Source: Clostridiaceae bacterium | Lineage (GTDB): Bacteria; Bacillota; Clostridia; Saccharofermentanales; DTU023 | Length of the DNA stretch: 6,356 nt | Direction: 5' to 3' | NCBI GenBank assembly: GCA_012728535.1 | Contig: JAAYEX010000117.1 | Coordinates: forward strand, 1 to 6,356 | Shown: positions 5,206 through 6,356 of the stretch, piece after piece | Position numbering within the stretch: the stretch's first letter is position 1 | Layout of the letters: each line of letters opens with the position of its first letter | Notes under the pieces: model-generated | What the model was told of the DNA's origin: nothing | Seen by the model: only the letters and a program-made list of their open reading frames with translations | Database searches by the model: none | Program-made: the position numbers and the translations under genes

Positions 5206-6356
5206 TCAATATCTACTGAAGCGTCCGAACTTTCTCTGAATAGCTACCGTCACAGCAAAAGAAATAGCTGCTACTATGAAAATGCCGCCGATTATTTCCA
5301 GTGGAAAAGTATTGCCGCTTGCCGTTCTGGCCTTATAGTCAAAGGAGCTGTTTGTGCTATGAATCGCCAGGCTGTCCATATCGATTTGCCCTTCGCTTAC
5401 CGTAAACTCAACCCACATGGTTTGTTTATCAGGAAGATATGTCGCTGAAAAAAGCCAGGTAAACATAATTACCTTCGAGATGGCTTTTTATCTTCTGTTC
5501 TTTCTCCTCTTTATCGTTTCCGCTATACTCAAGATCATCGAGAGAAATATCCGAAACGTTGATGCTACCACGTATCTCGCCTAGCGCATAGATACGTCCA
5601 TCAGCCTTAATTGCTTGGTCAAAGTCTTCCTGACTGTCGATTATAATCCTGACATCTGAGGCTTTTAACTCCTCAACTTCCGGGTTCACATAAAAGAAAG
5701 CAAAATAAGCACTTAACACAATGGCCAATACGATATGCACGCACAAAGCGATAAAAGTCCTGAATTTCATTGAGTTTTTCTTATCAAATAACCTTCTGAA
5801 TTTGCTTCTCGGTTTACCCAATACTTCGTCGATATCAAATGTCTGGAATAAGAAAGGCGACTTCTTATATTTGACCGGCAAAGGCGGGGAATACATGGTG
5901 CATTCATCCGACATTTTCGGCGGGGGATATACATCAAGTGTACGCGTATAATCTTTTTTGCCGGGCTCCAAAAACAATGCCGCTGCTTTTCCTGTCTGAG
6001 CATTTACTGCCATTCTGGTCTGTAAATCCGGTTCATTCTCCCCGCTTGCTTTATCAAGAAACCAGATGGGCAGATTGATCCCTGCATATTTGTGAGGCCT
6101 GCTATTTGTCACCCAACCCAACAGATCGACCTCATTAAAACCAAATGCGGATTTAAGTATCTCAGGCGTATCCCGGTACATCATTCGATATGGTGCTGTC
6201 ACTCGCTCATCATTATTCATCGGGGCAAAAATACGCACATCATTTTCCAAAAATGCCGGAGTAAAGGGCGCGGACTCCCCGTAATCCCAAGGGTTGAGTT
6301 CGTTGAGCAGATAGATATCAATAAGCGAGTTCTGCGGCCTGGCCCAGTTGATTCTA
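5206..6356 (-). pseudogene. Frameshifted gene for an unknown two-helix membrane protein, 5' end beyond the window
   Basis: The minus-strand frame is open to the right edge. Upstream of the TTG at 6250 it continues as protein-like sequence (including NELNPWDYGESAPF), so the true start lies outside. It runs to TGA at 5429-5431 in one frame, and the second frame continues to TGA at 5206-5208. The frames join if one base is removed from the six-T run (plus-strand A6 at 5448-5453), giving ...NYVYLAF-SATYLPDKQ.... The repaired part is about 382 residues: a long cytoplasmic-type N-terminal region, a membrane helix (about 5690-5760, FIALCVHIVLAIVLSAYFAFF), an extracytoplasmic segment of roughly 120-130 residues, and a second helix (about 5240-5307, IIGGIFIVAAISFAVTVAI) with a short basic tail. 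I do not recognise the family. It may be a true pseudogene, a programmed shift or a sequencing error. The exact side of the membrane for each part is inferred. Confidence 0.7.

Noticed and set aside
5721..6003. Small frames on both strands inside the membrane protein gene
   Set aside because: They overlap a longer minus-strand frame with clear protein character and membrane helices.

Overview
The window reads as chromosomal DNA from a low-to-mid GC Gram-positive-type bacterium. Bacillota, perhaps a clostridial lineage, is my best guess, based on purine-rich AGGAG/AGGAGG ribosome binding sites, a half-size ABC exporter of Firmicute style and intrinsic terminators. Taxonomy cannot be fixed further from the sequence alone.

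Left part (1-3270): two plus-strand, moderately GC-rich genes. The first is a complete homodimer-type ABC exporter (73-1866). The second is a GMP synthase, guaA (1981-3270). The 114-bp gap between them is packed with small repeats: a 35-nt symmetrical dyad, two GTGCC-T-GGCAC palindromes, and a perfect 14-bp tandem duplication that abuts the guaA Shine-Dalgarno. The GMP synthase is unusual. Its ATP-pyrophosphatase and dimerization domains look intact, but its N-terminal glutamine amidotransferase domain is collapsed and lacks the catalytic Cys, His and Glu motifs.

Middle part (3255-5159): a probable small genomic island at the 3' end of guaA, a target known for tyrosine-recombinase elements. 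The last 17 bases around the guaA stop codon recur with one mismatch at 5143-5159 (attL/attR-like). Just inside each end lies a doublet of the form GGCAAC-N5-GGCAAC, which looks like arm-type integrase sites. The only intact gene inside is a visibly AT-rich AAA ATPase of the DUF4143 family with its own extended -10 promoter and strong ribosome binding site. No integrase is present, so the element is either non-autonomous or decayed. A 39-codon open fragment near the right end may be a gene remnant.

Right part (5206-6356): the 3' portion of a minus-strand gene for an unrecognised two-helix membrane protein. It runs off the right edge of the window and is broken by a one-base frameshift in a six-base homopolymer.

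The exporter, guaA and the membrane protein show no obvious functional link. The island explains the AT-rich gene between guaA and the membrane protein. The points most worth following are the glutaminase-less GuaA and the integrase-less island at its 3' end.
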